A DNA stretch of 39,200 nucleotides from Gamarada debralockiae. Taxonomy: Eukaryota; Ascomycota; Leotiomycetes; Helotiales; Hyphodiscaceae. The notes under the pieces are model-generated. The model was not told the DNA's origin and searched no databases. It worked only from the letters and a program-made list of their open reading frames with translations. The number at the start of each line of letters is the position of its first letter. Position 1 is the stretch's first letter. The translations under genes were made by a program, and so were the position numbers. This document shows, one piece after another, positions 1-11,884 of this stretch. The stretch spans positions 1-39,200 of the forward strand of contig NXFV01000114.1 in the NCBI GenBank assembly GCA_002803225.1, written 5' to 3'.

Positions 1-74
1 ATGAAGCGCCGAAGCCAAAGAAATTTGAGGAGAAGGAGGTGGAGGATGACAATAGGACTCCGCAGATGGTTTAG
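1..74 (+). CDS. 3' end of an unidentified protein gene (partial)
   Basis: The frame beginning at base 3 is open from the window edge to a TAG at 72-74. It encodes a charged, lysine- and glutamate-rich tail ending EDDNRTPQMV. The composition and clean termination look like a genuine C-terminus rather than chance, but only about 23 residues are visible and no family can be named. It converges on the J-domain gene on the other strand. Confidence 0.45.
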   Translation, partial: EAPKPKKFEEKEVEDDNRTPQMV

Positions 75-534
75 GTGACGAGCAATAGGGGAAGAGATTG
101 GGGCTTGATGTGGATTTGTCGTACTGCAGGGTTTGTTTTAAATTTGTCATTTTTGTCTTGTTTTCTTAATTAGGTTTGTTTCTGCTGTTTGCTGGATAGG
201 GAATGTCAAGACTCGCCTGCTTGTCTATAGTTGCGTATTAAGCTTAGTCTTGATTGAAGACTGGGATCTTGTGAGCCACCTCCTTACGATTGCATGCACA
301 TGTGAAATAGATGGAATGTGCGAATACATTGTAAATTCTGCAGACTCTTGGGTGCCTTGCATCTAAGATCTAAAGGAACAGAAATGCAGTGAAAATGCAG
401 TGAACCTGCAGTAATACGCGGATCTATCTGTATGAACGCATCAGCGAGCAAATACGACGCCATCTCCATAACGCCCATTCCCTCTAACTGTGTAAGTCCC
501 GCAAACCGTTCTTGATTCGAACTTCGGAAAAGCT
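75..534. other. convergent 3' intergenic region
   Basis: This is the space between the ends of two convergent genes. It contains T-rich stretches (about 130-180) suitable for 3' UTRs and polyadenylation. I see no coding sequence, RNA gene or repeat that I can support. Confidence 0.4.
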
Positions 535-1296
535 TCAACCAAGAGGCTTGGGCTTCTTCTTTTTCTTCTTCTCCGCACCCTTCTGAAAGTCTCTCCAGCT
601 GCTAATTCGCTGCTCACGCGTATTCTCAAATTCCTGTTCATATTCCCTCTTCCGCTTCCGCGCCTCAAGTTCCTCATCAGCCTTCTTCTGCTCTCTACCC
701 TCTTCCTGCATCTGCGCCTTCACCTGTCGTCTTCTTCTATGCTCATTATCAATCAGCACCATCTTAGTCTTCTCCCTCCAATCGCGCGCAAACTCCTCCG
801 TCTTCAACTCCTCGCTATCCACTGTCCACTTGTTCTCTCGGATAAGCAACATGCGCGCGTCCGCGATAGCTTCATCGAGTCGCTCACGGTGCTTCTCATC
901 CATGAGCTCCGTTTGCGCTTTCTTGAGACGATCGAATGCATCGGGTGCACGGGGATTGGTTGTCTTGTCTGGATGGATCAGGAGGGATTTGGAACGGTAG
1001 CATTTCTTGATGTCGGATTCTGGGACGCCGGGTTGGAGGTCGAGCACTGCGTATCTGTGCACCTATCAGCTTCACCTCCATCACCCCATTGCAAGATCTG
1101 AGGTTAACTTACGCATCTAGACGGAAAGCTTTCAAGATACGATCAATTTCTGCATCCTACAAAGGGGACAAACATGTTAGCGACTGTTCGCGATCGGGAA
1201 GGCGAAGGGACGAACCTTATTGAACTCTTTCTCTTCGGACTCAAGAGCTTCAAGTGCATCGATATCATCGTCAGCTTTCTCGGGCGTGGTGGTCAT
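535..1296 (-). CDS. DNAJC8: DNAJC8/Spf31-like J-domain splicing-associated protein
   Basis: Three exons on the minus strand, 1296-1216, 1156-1113 and 1054-535, join in phase to a 214-residue protein. The J-domain spans about residues 43-105 and has the HPD motif at 69-71 (LLIHPDKT), preceded by the diagnostic YAVLDLQPGV. A long charged coiled-coil region rich in E, K and R follows, with the DWREKTKMVL segment typical of DNAJC8, and the protein ends in a lysine run and PKPLG. In the family (human DNAJC8, fission yeast Spf31) the protein associates with the spliceosome and the J-domain recruits Hsp70. The start ATG at 1296 gives an acidic leader (MTTTPEKADDDID). A CACGTG site lies about 150 bp upstream of the start codon. 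Confidence 0.88.
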
Positions 1297-1814
1297 GGCT
1301 CACCGAGTAATGCCGATCAAGATGATCAGCGATATGGGGTTGAGAGCTGAATGTTAGTGTTCACGGATTGATGTCGACTATCGAGAAGGCGAACAATGAG
1401 GTTATCGCGATTGCTTTAGCGAAAAATACAACCGGGGGCGAACGGGTCACGTGCACGGGCGCAAGGTCCCTATTTTCTGAGTCTTTCCCTAGCTTGGAGG
1501 CAACGTACCTGTGTGTATGACTTACTAGTTACTCTTACGCGATTGTTGTAGCTTCTCTAGTGTTTTTGAGTTGGTAAGAAGAGCTTCACAGATGACCTCG
1601 TGAAAGGTCAGCATAGATAGTCCTCGTTTTGATTTCAGTCTGGATTGTCTTGTTCCAAGGAATAAATAGATTCAAAGTGATTATTTCAGGATTCATTATT
1701 CTCATTCAAATCTGCTTCCCTCTCAAAGAGCGCAATGCCAGAAGCTTGACAATGTATGTACAACATATATCGTATCTACATCACCCACATCCATTACTCA
1801 TTACCATATACTCA
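1297..1814. other. upstream region of DNAJC8, no gene seen
   Basis: This is promoter-side intergenic DNA. It contains a CACGTG hexamer at 1448-1453. No open frame here has recognisable protein content. Confidence 0.35.
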
Positions 1815-2113
1815 TCACATCTTCATGAAAAGATTCAACATGGTTGGGTAGTTTGGAGTGCCCAGGCCAATGACTGGATCCCATCCAGTTGATGTTGAGA
1901 ATCCATTGGTATTGCAACCCGGTTGTCTCCAGCTGTGATGTCGTGAAGAACTTGTGGATTGGAATGCTGGGCTTTTGTTAGTAAGATGGAGTCAGGTGTA
2001 AAGAGGCTTGCCAAAGTTGGGTTAACAAATCCAACAGTTGACTTGTCAACTGCGATACGCTCCTCATTGATTCTGTTGAGGATGGCAGCAAAGGCTGGAG
2101 CAGAGGCCTTCAC
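1815..2113 (-). pseudogene. C-terminal relic of a sedolisin-family tripeptidyl peptidase
   Basis: Read on the minus strand, the segment begins with SAPAFAAILNRINEERIA and continues through STVGFVNPTL and NPQVLHDITAGDN, which match the region after the catalytic Ser of sedolisins (S53; SGTSAS-P, then N-P-x-L and the ITxGxN calcium-site region). After DNR the frame shifts by one base at 1918-1922, in a CCGGG run. The other frame then continues the family end (CNTNGFSTSTGWDPV, GLGTPNYPTM) to a stop at 1815. The SGTS motif and everything upstream are missing: the sequence to the right of 2113 does not match the family. This is therefore a truncated and frameshifted remnant of a secreted acid protease gene, not a functional one. 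Confidence 0.75.
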
Positions 2114-2124
2114 TTACAATCCCC

Positions 2125-2380
2125 ACAACCTGGGCGTTGTCCTTCACGCTCTTCAGCCAAGACCCAGGTGTTTATCACTGGTGCTGCTATCACCCCGGCC
2201 ATGACAAACGAGTCTATTGAGGTCCGGGAGAAGTACGTGAAGAACCTTGGAACAGGGGATACTTTGGTCATTTATGTAAGTGTTCAAGGTTTCAGAAGGT
2301 GGAATCAAGCCAAGACTTCTAGCTGCAAGGAGAACAGCCGGAGGATGAAGATTGGAGGGCCAAGATCATGCGGAAGTTAG
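2125..2380 (+). other. unassigned coding-like fragment
   Basis: A plus-strand frame runs through KTQVFITGAAITPAMT, TNESIEVREKYVKNLG and TGDTLVIYV with protein-like composition. A GTAAGT donor-like site follows at about 2276, and the downstream residues look non-coding. I do not recognise the family. It directly abuts the sedolisin relic on the opposite strand, so it may be another gene remnant joined there by rearrangement. The minus strand also reads openly over part of it, so the strand is uncertain. Confidence 0.25.
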
Positions 2381-2469
2381 ATGGGAAATATACTCCAGCT
2401 AGAAAGGGGCTATGTTAGATGAAAAGAGAATAACTAGCAGAAGTAGAACATGAAGTGGTGAAAAAAGCT

Positions 2470-3543
2470 TCAGCAATGTGTCACGTGACATCTATCCTTG
2501 AATCGAATTGTCACGTCGGAATATACTATTGGGCTGACTGTCAGGTGCTGACTCTCAGCATCAGCATCAGCATCAGCATCAGCATCTGCGAGTAGCTGGT
2601 CCACAAGTCTGGTTGCGACGTCATCCTCATCCACAATCGTTGATCCAATGCGCTCGGAACTACGATATCGGATGCGAGTCCTCCAGCGCAGTCTGAAAGT
2701 CATATGAATAAATCGTATCGCTCTCTTGCTTCTGACGACACTTTGGCTAACTTCGATGCGATAAACTTATTGCAGAGCTCGGGGTCTTCCGGTAGGGCTG
2801 AGAGAACGTTGTCTTCGAGCTGGTTAAGATCATCATTCTGAAGAGGATCTAAGCAAGTTAGTGTAGTGACTGTAAAACATATCACGGGGACTAACCTTCG
2901 GAGCCATCTTCCTCCGGATAATCACAATCTGGTGTTCGAATACCATATCCACCATCTGCGGTTTTGAAATAGATGTGAGGAGTGCGTGGGCGGGGATCAT
3001 AGATAGACTCGTTATTATCGGCTTGGGTAATCGGAGCAGAAGGACGTCATCTTTCTGTCCTCTGCATCTCAGATACCTCTGTAATCAATGTTAGCAGAAC
3101 TCAACAAGATAGAACAACCCGTATCATACCAAGATCTTGAGCGCCAGTTCACATTGCTTCTCGATGTCATAAAGGCCAGTGGCATTCCAGATTCCACCTG
3201 GTGCTCTCTCTGCCTTCACGACTTCTGTCACAAACCAGACATAGTGCTCAAGGTCTCCCCACCTGTGATCAGCCTTATATTTCTGGGTATAAGCGGCTGC
3301 GTAATCCATTACATTGTGCCTCAACACCTCCGCTGATCTCTCAACCACAGGATCTCTGTTTGGGCCATGACCCTTGGGCTTGTAATGCTCCATGAAAATA
3401 GCAAACTTCTCTTTGATATTGCCCTTGTCTAGGAATGGCTCTAAACAAGTCTTTTGAACATTTTTACCCCATCCGAGGGCCTTGAGGAGTTCTTTAGCCG
3501 ATGGCGTGACCGGCACCTGAGCCACCCATGTTTGCGGGCAGAG
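2470..3543 (-). pseudogene. hypothetical fungal protein, 5' end missing and possibly frameshifted
   Basis: Three pieces have convincing splice junctions on the minus strand: an exon ending at 2896 (…CDYPEEDGSE), one at 2848-2752 (DPLQNDDLNQLEDNVLSALP) and a last one at 2692-2470 carrying an Asp-Ala repeat and ending RCHVTHC. Upstream, 3543-3130 encodes a protein-like stretch (KELLKALGWGKNVQKTCLEP, then HRWGDLEHYVWFVTEVV). No ATG starts this part in frame; a TAG, or the AG of an intron, lies immediately before 3543. A TGA also interrupts the frame between this part and the 2896 exon unless an odd splice or a one-base loss near 3045 is assumed. I recognise no family. The gene is either misread by me or broken, and its 5' side runs into the tandem repeat at 3559. 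Confidence 0.4.
2555..2586 (+). repeat. hexanucleotide microsatellite (TCAGCA)n
   Basis: About 5.3 perfect copies of TCAGCA. On the minus strand it lies inside the last exon of the hypothetical gene and encodes an Asp-Ala dipeptide repeat. Confidence 0.9.
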
Positions 3544-3558
3544 CTACAGACCAGGGAT

Positions 3559-4012
3559 CAGTTTTGTGTCTTTGAATATGGCCTCATGGATTTACAAATG
3601 GACTCCACCAGGTGAATTTCTGCGGGTAACCCTGGGCTGCTAATCAGATATCGGTGATCGTTGTAAACGGAAGACGATGGCGGAGTTTGTGCTTTTGACG
3701 TGAAGCCAATTTCGCTAGTACTGGTAGGAGCGAGAGTAGACTTTCATCAAGTAGGGCGCCTAAAAAGGTGAGGTTCAGTTTTGTGTCTTTGAATGTGGCC
3801 TCATGAAGTTACAAATGGTTTCCCCAAGGAGAATTCTTGGTAGGCAACCCTGGGCTGAAGAAGAGACAGAGATCGGTGGTTGTGGTAAGCAGGAGACGAT
3901 GGCGAGGTTTGTGTTTTGATGCTCGAGTTTTTGTTGCGGGTGGTGGCAGGAGCGGGAGTGGACTTTCAGGTAGGTAGCCTAAAAGGTGAGGTTCAGTTTG
4001 TGTCTTTTTCTC
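3559..4012 (+). repeat. diverged tandem repeat, about 217-bp period
   Basis: Two full copies (3559-3775 and 3776-3993) and the beginning of a third (from 3994) can be aligned by eye. Each begins CAGTTTTGTGTCTTTGAAT or a close variant. Copies 1 and 2 then share GGCCTCATG, TTACAAATGG, CAACCCTGGGCTG (one mismatch), AGACGATGGCG, GTTTGTG, GGTAGGAGCG/GGCAGGAGCG, GACTTTCA and CCTAAAA(A)GGTGAGGTTCAG. The copies differ by many substitutions and small indels, so the duplication is old. No open frame is conserved between copies. Confidence 0.8.
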
Positions 4013-4933
4013 TTTTGGTTGATATCATGAAAGGGATTTGTTTTGTGTTACCTGCTCAAAGAATTGAACTTACTACCTATATGAAAAAGATAGGTTTGTA
4101 AATGTGTTTTATTGATTGTTGATACGGCGAGACGATTGAGAAGATGGGAAATTGGTTGGCGCGGGAGAGAACCCGAGTATTTGGATGCGGATAAGCAAAA
4201 ACTAGTCAAACTTTTTGGGAAGATGGTATGTTAATTCGACTGACTGAAAGCCTGTTCTATCTAACGAATGTTTAGGCCGAGTGGTACGAGTTCACCAAGC
4301 CCCGTCTCTTCGTTGAACATATTCTAATTCCACAGGTTATGGCGTGTGGTTCGTCTTACCTTCACCTAATTACAACAATTTCCTATAATAACATCATTGT
4401 TAGGCTCAAGATTTCGATTCGTCGAATCTTTCTCGGTGTAAAACTGAGTGAGGCTTCTCATAGCGCAAGCTGCAGGTAAGAACACTACCCTGTTGATTAG
4501 AAACTTCAACTAACAAACGAACAGCCCCTTCTTCTCATAATCAGTCTTTTTTTTTTGTTTCTTTGGTGGAGCGCTGACTTGGTTTCTTTTTTTTTCGTCT
4601 GGAACAACCCCGCGGCTTTAGCGAGCCGCTTCCCCCAGAACCGCTTGACCTTGTGTGGGCAGGCTTACAATTCAAGACGTGACCCAAGATTGAGTAGATT
4701 TGCCTAATGATCCAGTACCAACTCATTTCAAATAGCTAAAGTCAATCAAAAATCAAGAGCATCAGACTAATAGTAATAAATTAATCAAAGTTGCGATTCT
4801 CGTCGGGTGTTCCTCACGTGAATTGGCGCCGCTAAAAATCATGACCAATCAACGACCTTAGACGCGGGTCGTATTGACTCCCCATAACATCAACATTTGC
4901 GAAGTCAATCTCCTCGACCGCAATTCTGCAACC
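4013..4933. other. intergenic region upstream of RPA2
   Basis: AT-rich DNA with T runs near 4550-4600 and no supportable gene. A CACGTG hexamer at 4815-4820 lies 114 bp before the RPA2 start codon. I looked for tRNA-like folds around 4590-4650, where there is a short GC hairpin, and found none that is convincing. Confidence 0.35.
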
Positions 4934-5984
4934 ATGGGTATGACCGATCTCTCCTAGATGTAACTCAGTACTGACTTTTCATTCAGCAAATTACGGATAT
5001 GGAGGTGGCTATTCTACTACTACCTACGGTGCTCAAGGAGGGGCAGATAGCGGTGGTTTTGTCGCAGGATACGGTGGTGGCTCGCAAGCAGGAAGTCAAG
5101 ATACTCCTGGTGGCACAAAGGTATGCGAATGCGTACTCCAATATGTGGCAATTCTAACAATGCCTCAAGACCTATGGAAAAGATACTCTGCGACCTGTTA
5201 CCATCAAGCAAATATTAGACGCGTGAGTATGCATCGAACGACAAGTTCTGGAGCGTTACTGACGATTCTTACAGTTCATTACCCCATCCGGATGCAGACT
5301 TCAAGATAGATGGTAGCGAAGTAACCCAAGTATGTCTTCCTCTATGTCGCTCCTTGCCAGCACCATCTGACGAACCCACAGCTCTCCCTCGTCGGCCAAA
5401 TCCACAACGTCTCCTCCCAAGCCACAAACACAACCTTCACAATCGACGACGGCACCGGCCTGGTCGACGTAAAGCAATGGATAAACAGCGATGCCGACCC
5501 TGAGACAGCCAAAGCCCTTCCCTCCGAAGGCCAGTACATCCACGCCTGGGGCCGACTCAAAGAATTCAACAATAAGCGCAACGTCGTCTGCCATATTATT
5601 CGCACCATCACCGATTTCAACGAAATCAACATGCACCTGCTGGAAGCCACAGCCGTCCATTTATACTTCACTCGCGGTCCTCCCGAGTCCATCAACGGTG
5701 GCGTAAAGGCGGAGGGTGACATGTTTGTTGATAGCGGATATGGAGGCGCAACTGTGGGAGGAGCGGGCAAGAAGTTGCCTGCGAAGATATCGGCTGTGGG
5801 AAGGAAGGTGTATAACCTGTTGCAGACGGCACCCCAAAATAACGAGGGTTTGCATGTTCACCAGATTGCGACGCAGTTGGGACTGCAACCGAATGATGTT
5901 TTCAAGGCTGGAGATGAGTTACTTGGAGACGGCCTTATCTATACGACAGTCGATGACGAGACATGGGCTGTCCTGGAATACTAG
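4934..5984 (+). CDS. RFA2: replication protein A 32-kDa subunit (RPA2)
   Basis: Five exons, 4934-4937, 4987-5120, 5170-5222, 5275-5329 and 5382-5984, splice in phase to 282 residues. The first exon is only ATGG. The order is the RPA2 one. A Gly/Ser/Tyr/Gln-rich N-terminus (MANYGYGGGYSTTTYG) of about 45 residues is the region phosphorylated in orthologues. An OB-fold follows (about 65-180), including LVGQIHNVSSQATNTTF, IDDGTGLVDVKQW and GQYIHAWGRLKEF. After a glycine-rich linker comes a C-terminal winged helix (about 205-282; KVYNLLQTAPQNNEGLHVHQ). In the family it is the middle subunit of the heterotrimeric single-strand DNA-binding complex used in replication, repair and checkpoint signalling. 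Length and architecture are normal. Confidence 0.95.
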
Positions 5985-6293
5985 GTGTGATAGGTACATG
6001 AAAGGAGGGATCATGAGGCGTTCAGGAACGGCTATTCTATTGATTTGGCATTCTCAAAATGTTAGGGGACTGTCTGTAATTACTATGCTACCCATAAATC
6101 ATGAGAAGAAGTCATCAGCATGCAGCCTCTCAAAACGCAACATTCCATGCAAAATGATACCACCCAATGCTGACACTCATCCAATCTAGGTCACAAAACA
6201 CGATTAAGCCCAAAAACAAAACCCAAAAGAAATCCCATTTCGTCTCATCTCATCTCTCATCTCTCATCTCAAATTCGTCTCATCAAAAGACGC
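5985..6293. repeat. convergent 3' gap with CTCAT-rich microsatellite
   Basis: This is the space between the convergent ends of RPA2 and the acetyltransferase gene. At about 6240-6283 it carries an imperfect run of CTCAT/CTCTCAT units. No gene is seen. Confidence 0.5.
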
Positions 6294-7149
6294 TTAAAGA
6301 GCCCTGATTTTCACAGTCTCCTTCATCTTAGAACTCTCCGCAACAGACTGCGGCTCGCGGACCATAATATGCATCTTAACCGGCTTCGGGCCCCTCTCAA
6401 GGGCAATCACTTTCTTTTCAGAGAAGTGATGTTTCTTGTAGTACCCAATATTAGCCTCAGCACTCGACTCCAAATACGTCGCACGGCCTTCAAGATCAGC
6501 TTTCGCTGTCATATGCTCGATGAGTTTCCTGGCATAGCCTTTACCGCGGGCACTGGGCTTGGAGCCAAGGTACACGAGATAGTAGGACTCGTTGTCGCGC
6601 TCGCCCATAACGTCGTGCTTGGTGTCGTGGAGGAGAGGAAGGAACTCGTTGTAGAAACGGGTTTTACCTTCCGAGGAGAGCTTGTACCAGAGGCGCCACA
6701 TGCCGCTGCGGAGAATGGTCCAAAGGTCGTCCATGTTCTTGCCCGGAGGCATCCTGTTCCGTCGTTAGCATTTACGTTCTTAGCTTTATGGAAAGGCCGT
6801 TATACACCAGTCTAGGGATAGGGAGGGATGTATACCATAGGGCAACAGCATCGTAGTTAGGACCGATCGTCGTCACAAGACCCTTATAGCAATGAGCAGC
6901 TGTGACGTATCGCATGATATCGCAATGCAGCTTGTACTTATACTCCTCAGTATAAGACGCCATGTCATCCGTGTCAATGAAGTAGCGAGCTACTTCATCG
7001 ACGGCGAACGCTTCGGCGAGACTCATGGCCGCGTGCTCGTATTCTGCAATGGGGACGACGCGGACTTCCTCGGTGGTCTCGTCTGGGGAGAGACTGCGAT
7101 TTTTCTCGAGGGTCACGGTACTGGTGCTACTATTATTCACTGGCGCCAT
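6294..7149 (-). CDS. GNAT-family N-acetyltransferase
   Basis: Two exons, 7149-6836 and 6753-6294, join at …AVALW/MPPGKN to give 257 residues. The core GNAT signature is in the second exon: a beta-strand YYLVYLGSKPSARGKGYARK, which includes the acetyl-CoA pyrophosphate-binding R-G-K-G-Y-A loop, then LIEHMTAKADLEGRATYLES and NIGYYKKHHFSEKKVI, the usual motif B with its tyrosine. Fungal proteins of this layout have a long N-terminal half (here VVPIAEYEHAAMSLAEAFAV…) before the acetyl-CoA-binding motif. The substrate cannot be predicted from sequence. No signal peptide or membrane segment is visible, so it is likely cytosolic. Confidence 0.85.
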
Positions 7150-8578
7150 GATTGCGGTTTGGTGAATTTATTGGAATGGAATTGGCTTGGTTAGGGTTTC
7201 TGGGACGTGTTAGTAAGTGGGAGACAGTTAAGGGGACAAGGTTGAGAGGGAAGTCGGTAGGGCAAAGAAATCGAGGGCGCACAGGACGGTTTTTCAGCTG
7301 GTCTCGTAGAATCACCTGTATGTTGTTTAGAAAGCTGCGTTCTCGACACTGTTTCGTATCGAGATGGAAATCTCAGGCAATGAAGACTTTGGCGTATATC
7401 AACCGACATCAATGTTGTCTTATCCAGGTGTTCCTTAAATGAAATTTAAGGGGAAATGACGGATTGGGTGGTCCGTCAAGTACGTAGGAGGTGATTTCGA
7501 CGCTTGATATCACAGAACTTGTATGAGGCTGGTGATGTAGGGACAATTATCTTGATATTGATGCCAAGCTATGAGGTAGGTGGTTTGTGGGATTGAGTAA
7601 CAATTGTTGACAAGCTATTATTACGATCTGGGAAATTTGGGAGTCTTCTGGACTTTGAATGTTTGGAATCTCTTTGGAAGGTGTCGAAAGCAAAGGTGGA
7701 GGAGCGACAGGCCACGGCTTATGTAGATACGATTCGAAGCCTGGACGTCGTGTTTTCCTTGGATAGCCGTAAACTCAAAGACTCCACTAAAGCACTAGGG
7801 AAGCCCATCGTGGGTTTGGCGTCCAACCGAGCAAATCCCGTTCATTCCGCTGATAGCGACTCTTTTGCCAAGAATCTGACTGGGTCTTTCCCTTCGCCCC
7901 TTGAATTCCCTGTGTAAGATGAAGGGAGACGACCAATCCAACTGCCTTATTTGATGGAATGACCTGGAACGCAACAGGGGCCATTCATGTACTGCAATTT
8001 CCTGGGCAGAATCGCCCTCTTGGAATCGCCGCTGCATGATTATTTCGAGAAAGCGTGGGGTTGTTGCAGGCTCGGGTGGACTTTGCGGATCTAGTTAGAG
8101 GCGGGGATGGACCGCCTTCAAAACGCGCTCTCAATGCCGACCGCCGACTTAAGGTGTAGGGACGATTCCGCACTCGAGGAATGCTGGAGATGACAGATCG
8201 AAATGCTAAGAATGCAAGAGAAATGGATGGAGTTGAGGATATATTGACATCAAGGAAGATGGTATCATTATAAGACCACAGTAGGAAAGACAATATCCCA
8301 CTCCAGCCTACCAAGAGAGTCCAATCACCGCTTGCAGGAACCCCCAACTTCTGGCCGCTTGCTGGGGCTGAAAGAAAGGAAAGAGCCAATGGAGCGCTAG
8401 TTGATCGTGAAGTGCATGCTCAATTGTAATGTATGCCTGTAGGGTATATTATACTTCCCCAAGCCAATTCCATATTCGGAATACCTACATATTACTCCTC
8501 ACCTGTCTTACGATAGCCCTTTCTTGTATTCATGCCGACGCCGTTCCCATGCATCAATTAGGATCTCCCCCGATTCGC
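7150..8578. other. gene-poor gap between GNAT and IDI1
   Basis: This 1.4-kb stretch holds several open frames of up to about 130 codons on both strands, but none has recognisable motifs or consistent composition. I see no repeat, RNA gene or transposon end. It should hold the promoter of the acetyltransferase and the 3' region of IDI1. Confidence 0.35.
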
Positions 8579-9452
<874 letters not shown>

Positions 9453-9805
9453 GTTTAGGGGGTTGTTGTCGACTTTATGTGGTGGGAAATGCCTCACACA
9501 AATAAATACCTCAGCGACAAAAGGGAAGGCACTTGGCCGGAAAAGGTACCGACGCGAGAATGTTTTTAATTTTGGTGGGGTAACAGCGGTGAGTGGGCTA
9601 TTGGAGACTTTTTGGCCATACAGTAATACTCAAGCGGGGGAATGATTGGGCAGCTGGCAGAATTTGTGGTCAAACATCATTACAGTAGAATTCGCCGTAC
9701 AAGATTCACCGCCTTTTGGCAGAAAAAGTTAAGCCTTGAATTTTTCCAAATTGAAATCGAACCCACTCAGCACGATTGTGGAAAGAACGACCACAATATT
9801 TCAAA
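9453..9805. promoter_or_regulatory. shared divergent promoter region of IDI1 and SYO1
   Basis: The two start codons point away from each other across 353 bp. I could not identify a specific factor site with confidence. Confidence 0.35.
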
Positions 9806-11884
9806 ATGGGGAAATCAAAGCCCAGAAACAGAAACAAGAACCGCGCAAATCCCGCAGGAAAAGCCATCAAACCTCCCTCCGACCCAGAACTTGCTGCGAT
9901 CCGCGAACAGCGCATCTTACCGGTCCTGAAAGACCTGCAGAGCGTCGAGTTGAAGAAACGATCGGCTGCTGCGAGTGCCATTACGAATATAATCGAGGAC
10001 CCAAAATGTCGAAAGCTGTTGCTGAGGGAACAGATTGTCAGGATTCTATTTGAACAAACTCTTACAGATTCCAATTTGGAGACAAGAACTTCGGGGTGGG
10101 GCATTCTGAGAAATTTGGCTCTGGAGGAAGAAGCGGATTTTTGCATATATTTGTATAGACAAGATATTCTCACAGCGATAGAGGGGGTGGTAAGAAGTGT
10201 CAGTTGCCTTGTTTCATGAAAGTATGCACGTACTAATGCAAAGTAGATTGTCCAGACCATCGAATCACAAGATCCTCCGTTCTCGAAATTACCCAAAGCT
10301 CAACAAGAACTCGCATGGAACCTCACAAGTTCAATCATCAGTCTCCTTTCGACACTTGCAGAGGCACAGGATGAAATCGTGGAAGCCATGTCCAAGCTTC
10401 CGACCATAATTACCTTCTTGTTCGGCCTTCTTTCTTTCGATCTTACCCCCGCCGAACTCGAAATCGACGCCCTCTCCTGCTTGATTGCTTTAACTGAGGA
10501 TAACAAGCCTCTCGTCAAACAGATAGTGGACAACGATCATTTGCTGAAGGGACTGATACAAGCCAAGGACTCTGGAGAAGTCAAGGCAGTTCCCGCGTGT
10601 GGGGTGCTGCATAATGTCTTCACAACAATGGAATGGTATGACCATAATACGCCAATGGAAGGTGCTTCGGACGCCATGCTCATTCCGGTCCTGGTCCAGT
10701 CTATGGAGTTACCACAAAGCAATGGTACCAACAACCATTCTGGCCCTTCAAGCCCGGATCAAATTCTGCAATTGGCATTGGAAATCACTGCTTCTATTGC
10801 CACCAGCCTCCAAGAGGCATTAGAACATGGCAGCCGGACCGAGGAAGAATTCAAAGGCTTTGATGAGGATAGTGTCGAGATTAAAGACGAAATGAAGGAT
10901 GAGGACGACGATACCGAGCTAAAGGATGATGATGACGATGTCGAGATCAAGGATGAGGATGACGACATGGAGGGCGACGATCGTTCTATGAATTCAGAAG
11001 AAATTGATGCAGACATGGAAGTGGTCACCGGAGATGGGCCCCACGAAGATGATAGCCCTGCAGAACAGGCGACCCTTGATCGACTCGTACGAAGTGCAGC
11101 ACCAAAACTACTTCAACTTGCACACTCATCACCGTCTTTGGAAGACCAGACCATCCATTCTTACGCATTGTCGGCTCTCAACAACATTGCCTGGACTGTT
11201 TCCAGCATCGACTTCTCCACGGGTCATCTGGACAGTCTTCAGAAGTTCTGGTCTTCATTGACTCAACGGATTTGGAAGGAGATTGTCAGTCCGGTCTTAG
11301 CGTCCAACACAGCGGACATCGAGTTGGCTTCGTCTGTCACCAGCCTCTCATGGGCAGTAGCCCGCAGTGTTCAAGGAGGCATCAAAATCCAACAGGAGGA
11401 GCAACGGAAGTTTATGGCATTGTACCAAGCATCGAAAAGCCTCAATGAACCTGGAGAGCAAAATGGTTCAAAGAAGGCATCTAAAGAACAAGGCGACGCG
11501 TTCCAAGGATTAGGAGTTAAAGCAATCGGAGTTTTGGGTAGACTTGCGCTCGATCCAGCACCCATCGAACTCAATCGAGAAATTGGAATCTTCCTCCTCA
11601 CCGTTCTTGCCGGTCTCCCAGACACTCCTGCGGCTGATGCAGTTGAGGCTATGAATCAAATCTTCGACATCTACGCTGATAAGAGCTTTGCTTTTGACGA
11701 GGCTGTTTTCTGGGCGGGTGGATTCTACAAGCATTTGGAGGAGGTACTGCCCAAGGCGAGGAAGATGGCTAAGGGTATCGACAAGAGAAAATTTGGAGAG
11801 CTGCGGGCGAGAGCTGACGAGGCTGTTCTCAATCTCGGGCGATTCTTGAAATACAAGCGGAATGAGAGAAGTGGGGGTGATTAA
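9806..11884 (+). CDS. SYO1: symportin-1 (Syo1), ARM/HEAT-repeat ribosomal protein import adaptor
   Basis: Two exons, 9806-10189 and 10247-11884, join at EGV/IVQTIESQ to give 673 residues, very close to the 675 residues I recall for Chaetomium Syo1. The basic N-terminus MGKSKPRNRNKNRANPAGK would be the karyopherin-binding signal. ARM-like helices follow (LPVLKDLQSVELKKRSAAAS, TSGWGILRNLALEE). An acidic loop at about residues 330-390 has runs of Asp and Glu (KDDDDDVEIKDEDDDMEGDD). C-terminal HEAT-like repeats then run to KRKFGELRARADEAVLNLGR. In the family the protein binds RPL5 and RPL11 together and brings them to the nucleus for 5S RNP assembly. Confidence 0.88.

Noticed and set aside
4580..4660. 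Possible tRNA or structured RNA around a GC hairpin
   Set aside because: No acceptor stem, anticodon arm or B-box-like GGTTCGAATCC could be found.
7985..8389. 134-codon minus-strand frame in the gap before IDI1
   Set aside because: It has no recognisable motifs, no good splice partners, and other overlapping frames are equally open.
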